Assembly (NCBI GenBank): GCA_036971475.1
Contig: JBAIZL010000058.1
Span: forward strand, 1,934,001 to 1,998,000
Direction of reading: 5' to 3'
Origin: Prosapia bicincta
Taxonomy: Eukaryota > Arthropoda > Insecta > Hemiptera > Cercopidae
DNA: 64,000 nt
The notes under the pieces are model-generated. The model did not search any database, was not told the DNA's origin, and saw only the letters and a list, made by a program, of their open reading frames with translations. Shown piece by piece: positions 60,151 through 64,000 of this stretch. Made by a program: the position numbers and the translations under genes. Within the stretch, counting starts at the first letter, position 1. Each line of letters begins with the position of its first letter.

Positions 60151-60465
60151 GTGGCAAAACATCCTCATTTCGATAATTCTCGCTGAATACGATCCAATAA
60201 TGGGATCGCATTAGCAGTTGGATCATCTTACATTGCAGCTACGTTATTGGATGAAGGCAAAACATTCCTCACTTCGCTAATTCTCGCTGAATACGATCCA
60301 ATAATGGGATCGCATTAGCAGTTGGATCATCTTACATTGCAGCAACGTTATTGGATGAAGGCAGAACATTCCTCATTTCGCTAATTCTCGCTGAATACGA
60401 TCCAATAATGGGATCGCATTAGCAGTTGGATCATCTTACATTGCAGCAACTTTATTGGATGAAGG
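60151..60465 (+). repeat. 104-bp tandem repeat, three copies, inside the Helitron helicase
   Basis: The motif CGCTGAATACGATCCAATAA starts at 60181, 60285 and 60389, a constant period of 104. Copies differ at a few bases (GGCAAAAC/GGCAGAAC, CTACG/CAACG/CAACT). Because 104 is not a multiple of three, each repeat shifts the reading frame. Confidence 0.95.
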
Positions 60466-61690
60466 CAGAACAGCTCATTAAGCATTTAGGCTGCCAGTAA
60501 ATATTCAAAATAATCCAGACGCAGTGTGCAACAGAAAAAAAACAGTCGTCCATGGCCACAGGGATGTAACAGTGTAAAATTATCGTCTGGGATGAATGCA
60601 CAATGGGACACAAACATTCGCTTGAGGCGTTGAACATGAGATTGAAAGACATAAAAAACAACGACAAACTATTTGACGGCATTCTGTTAATCCTTTCGGG
60701 TGATTTCAGACAAACACTTCCCGTCATTCCACGCTCAACGTACGCTGATGAGATCAACGCTTGTTTGAAATAGCACAGCTTAAAGTAAATATGTACATTC
60801 AAATGGTTCAAAATCCATCCGCCGAAACAGTCTGAAAACAACTGTTAGGTATCGGCGATGGAAAAATAGCTGAACATGAAAATACTGGATGCATAAAATT
60901 GCCGACCGATTTCTGCACAACCATTAATTCCCAAGATGCTCTCATTGACCAGATACTTCCCGATATACACACACAGTATGTGAATCATGAGTGACTCGCA
61001 GAAAGAGCAATTTTGACAGCAACAAATTTAGAAGTCAACGATTTGAATTTCAAGATACAACATATGTTAAGGGAATTGGTGTCATAAAAATCTATGGATA
61101 CAGTTTGTGATACCAACGAAGCTGTCAATTATCCAGTAGAGTTTTTGAACTCATTTAATTTGTCAGGCATTCCACCACATAATTTACAACTGAAGGTTGA
61201 ATCTCCAGTTATTTCGCTCGTAATTTGAACCCTCCACGGCTGTGCAATGACAAGTGATCAGTCATTAATTAAAATCTTGATGAAAAACGTTGTCGAAGCC
61301 AGCATTTTGAATGGCAAGTTTCAAGTGAAGATGTATTACTACCACGAAGCCATCATTTGTCGAATAATGTCCATTTATTCCGACAAATGTGACAATTTAA
61401 TTCAAAAGTCTTTTATTTCCAAGCGTCTTAGATTGGCATTTACAATGAAAATTGACGTCTTAAGCCCAAACGATCTATGTTTGTGGTTTAGATTTGGGCA
61501 CACTGTGTTTTTTAACACAGACAATTATATGTGGCATGTGCTCTTGTGGGTAAACCATCCAGTTTGTTTGTGTTGGCTAAAGATGAACTCACTAAAAATA
61601 TCGTACACTCCATTCCACTAGAGACTGATAATGTTTATTTTGTTAATTGTCATAATTTGCGATGTAATTTTAAATTTATTACGTAAGATA
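60151..61690 (+). pseudogene. Helitron Pif1-like helicase, C-terminal half
   Basis: The plus strand reads 'GIALAVGSSYIAATLLDEGK' (region after the Walker A loop, present in tandem copies), 'IIVWDECTMGHKHSLEALNM' (Walker B-type DE), 'DGILLILSGDFRQTLPVIPR' (helicase motif III, GDFRQ-LPV) and 'STYADEINACLK'. Then come 'LPTDFCTTINS', 'NYPVEFLNSFNLSGIPPHNL', 'VEASILNGKF', 'RLRLAFTMKI' (motif V/VI region) and 'LFVLAKDELTKNIVHSIPLE'. This is the helicase domain of the RepHel protein of rolling-circle Helitrons. The Rep nuclease domain was not found upstream. Stops and shifts are scattered throughout. Confidence 0.85.
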
Positions 61691-62176
61691 ATAAAAGTAC
61701 TATGAATTCAAAACATGAATATTTGGTGTTTTGTAATTTTTATAGGCCGCCATCGTTTACAGCGCTCCATTTTTCTTATAGCCTAGTCATATACCACATC
61801 CCCACACAGCTACAATAAGTGAGTTATTTTTCATTTGGCTATCAAAATATTCACTAAAAGTAATTTTTATGGCAAAACAATGTATATGTAAATATATATA
61901 CATATATATTTATAATGTTTGTTGGATTCATTTAAATTATTTGTTAGTTATTGTATCTGAACTAAATTTTCTGCATATTATACTTGTCATTAAGTTTTAC
62001 CAAGCAAGTAAATAAAACCGATCATTCCGTATTTCTTTATCTAACTTATCAAAACAATAAGCCATTAGCTGTCGCGGGCCCTAGTTTAGAGACCTCTGGT
62101 CTACTGCATGTGAAACATTAGAATGAACTGCTTCCTTTATGGATTAATGTTGACAGAGCAACCTTGATATTTTCAG
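61691..62176. other. Upstream intron or intergenic
   Basis: AT-rich, with a possible hAT right end at about 62068-62098 (GGGCCCTAGTTTAGAGACCT followed by CTG) without a partner. It ends in the acceptor GATATTTTCAG. Confidence 0.4.
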
Positions 62177-62470
62177 AAGAAGTATGCAACCGACAATTTG
62201 TAGATATAACAGTTTCTCCTTTAGTCACAAAGACAGTTATTCGTAACCTGGAAGTAACTTGGGAAGTGGATAGGGTCGTTCAAGGGGACTGGATAGGATT
62301 GTACATACAAGACCCAAGGAACCTTTCAGCATCTCCAGTGTTTACGTTTAATCCAACATCTAGACGTGGATGGAAGGCTACACCATTTAAAGAAAAGAGA
62401 TTGAAATACAGTGACATATTCCAGCCATATTGTCTTGGATTTTGGGTTGCTTATTTGAGGAGAAAAGAAG
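62177..62470 (+). CDS. Internal exon, 'GDWIGLY' module (PLCXD-like?)
   Basis: A 294-bp exon between GATATTTTCAG and GTAAGT, phase 1 at both ends, so it is a symmetric module that could be skipped or shuffled without a frame change. It encodes about 98 residues: 'QFVDITVSPLVTKTVIRNLE', then 'VTWEVDRVVQGDWIGLYIQD', 'PVFTFNPTSRRGW' and 'DIFQPYCLGFWVAYLRRKEG'. Alternating hydrophobics and the V-x-W...GDWIGLY pattern suggest a beta-sandwich. I recall a similar N-terminal module in arthropod PI-PLC X-domain-containing proteins; SKICH and HECW N-terminal domains also have a D-W-[IV]-G pattern. The assignment is tentative, but exon status is well supported by splice signals, length and lack of stops. 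Confidence 0.7.
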
Positions 62471-64000
62471 GTAAGTTCAAATGTTAGGCAAGAAGTTTAG
62501 ATTACCAATACTTTAAAGCCTTAGAGCTAACATACACTTTTTAAATGTAGGTTAGTTCCAAGAAGTTTGTACTTCTTATGGGCTTTGATGGGCTTTTTAA
62601 ATATAATTCTCAGAAGTACTGTATTTCTCCAGACCAGGCTTTTACATTCAATTTTTGAAAATAAATTTAGTGAAATATTAAATAAAATAAAAATAAAGTT
62701 GCTTGTTTTAATCATCTTGAATTTACTGAATAAATCATAAGTGATCATTTGAGTAACTAAGTGAAAACTATTAACTTACTTGGAGACGCGTTTCAAAATA
62801 ATCATTTCATTGCCGATGATCGCTCAAGATTGATGGACGTCTGATTTATAAGGGTGGAGGGTGTTTGTTTTAAGCGGAATAATTGTTTCATTGACGTATC
62901 AATTAAACGATTGTTTCGAAACGCATCAGCAAGTAAGTTAAATAGTTTTTCATTAGTTACTCAATTAATTACTTATGATAAATAAAAATATGCTGAAAAT
63001 CTTTAACATAAATACTATGACTGTTACAATAATATGTTGAATACTCTTGAGTAGAAAATAATCATCATTAGTAAGATGGTACAACTAAAAAAAACGAGAG
63101 CTATACATAGACTATTGAAACATGTCAATTAAAAAGAAGTATAAACGTTTGAATGATTGCTACAAAGAGAGTGGCCCAGGAAAAAATTTAAATCTTTCAT
63201 TAAAATTATAGTACAAAACGCAATAACTTAATGAAACACTTATTAAAGAAAAAACGAAAATATTGGAGAAAATGACATTCAAGTTTCAGAAAATTCTAAG
63301 TCTAAAAAACAAACAACTAAAATAATTTTTTTGTTCAAATGTGCTGAAAGTAAATAAGAGAAAGTGAAATGTAACTACAAAGGAAGTACTGTATATTACA
63401 TTTACAAAAATTAAGTAGAGAAAACAATGAAATAAGACAGAAGTAAAGTGCTTTCTTTGGAGTATATAGTGCTGTAACCTGGTCATTTCGACGAAGTATA
63501 ATGAATTATTGAGAAATAAATCATTTTAAACAAATGGAAATAATTTGAAAATGAAAATGTAGTAGAAAATGTTCTTCCAGAACGAAAAATACTGGAATTA
63601 ATCCGTAAAACCGTTATTTAAAAGAGTGTAAATGAACTTCATAATACGAGAGAGATCACATTGGAAAATTAGGTGTAAACTTAAACATTAAGACAATTAT
63701 TTTGTAAAATTTCTTAAACAAGGGTTACAAAACCATTAAATATAAAATCACCAACCAAATTCTTAGCGACAACCAGAATGGGTCAAAAATGACCATTATA
63801 GTTTAATTAATTAATAATTAATAGAGATAGAGACCTAAAATTTGTCACATAGCATTTTGGAGTTTACAAGCTATTTTTTAATTTTGTTAAATTATGTTAC
63901 CTTTCTTCTTGTTTTAGACGTTTCTAAGTCTAAGCCTAGGACTTGTCTTTTATAAGTATCACATTTTTGGGAAAACTAATTTTAAAAGTTTTATTTCACT
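62471..64000. other. Following intron or flank
   Basis: No further exon could be supported. An acceptor-like TTCTTCTTGTTTTAG at about 63902-63916 would join in phase but reach a stop after 12 codons. Confidence 0.4.
62729..62992. repeat. Foldback with GAAACGC motifs
   Basis: Arms about 62729-62812 and 62900-62992 share TTGAGTAACTAA, AACTATT and AACTTACTTG in complement. The right arm has TTGTTTCGAAACGCATCAGC, the left arm (minus) TTTTGAAACGCGTCTCC. It lies in the intron after the GDWIGLY exon. Confidence 0.8.

Noticed and set aside
60452..60841. 129-codon minus-strand frame
   Set aside because: Antisense of the Helitron helicase; the plus strand gives the GDFRQ-LPV motif.
63902..63955. Possible next exon of the GDWIGLY gene
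   Set aside because: The acceptor is good and the phase fits, but only 12 codons precede a stop and the sequence shows no relation to the expected domain; cannot be supported without transcript data.

Overview
The window looks like a gene-poor, AT-rich, intron-rich animal genome, most likely an arthropod (probably insect) nuclear chromosome. The reasons are spliceosomal exons with GT/AG borders separated by multi-kilobase introns, mariner, piggyBac, Tigger/pogo, hAT, Helitron, Gypsy and non-LTR remnants, and above all Penelope-like elements (PLEs) with a reverse transcriptase fused to a GIY-YIG endonuclease. The species cannot be named from sequence alone.

Only two host genes are supportable. 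The first is on the + strand: exons at 8536-8655, 10473-10617, 24331-24444, 28922-29054 and 32922-33024 join in phase and end at a stop codon. They encode the C-terminal ~204 residues of a coiled-coil protein, tentatively HAUS8-like (augmin). Its earlier exons were not found. The second is a single symmetric phase 1-1 exon at 62177-62470 with a 'GDWIGLY' motif, tentatively the N-terminal module of a PI-PLC X-domain-containing protein.

Layout: 1-520 holds a non-LTR endonuclease remnant; 4.7-5.9 kb a deleted piggyBac; 6.0-8.2 kb PLE foldbacks and a Tigger element with a 5'-truncated non-LTR insertion. From 8.5 to 33 kb is the coiled-coil gene, whose introns hold a dense PLE cluster (10.7-22 kb and 29.5-32.2 kb), a ZBED-type hAT and hAT MITEs. 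A mariner lies at 33.3-34.5 kb. From 36.8 to 47.1 kb is a decayed Ty3/Gypsy element on the minus strand, itself invaded by a Tigger MITE (inside one LTR), a piggyBac MITE, a mariner and two foldbacks. A second Tigger lies at 47.4-49 kb, an 8-bp-TSD MITE at 52.7-53.3 kb, a PLE scrap at 54.6 kb, and a Helitron helicase remnant with a 104-bp triplication at 60.1-61.7 kb.

The most interesting signal is structural. Many inverted-repeat (foldback) units and PLE terminal repeats, although unrelated in primary sequence, share a hammerhead-ribozyme-like layout: CTGANGA-like box, short stem II, GAAA, short stem III. PLE-2 has this at the end of its coding frame in at least six copies, and the foldbacks at 11.1, 32.4, 39.6 and 41.4 kb carry it in both arms. 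PLE-encoded hammerheads are known; a set of palindromic units with mirrored copies of the motif, most in one intron or one retroelement, deserves a folding and cleavage test.
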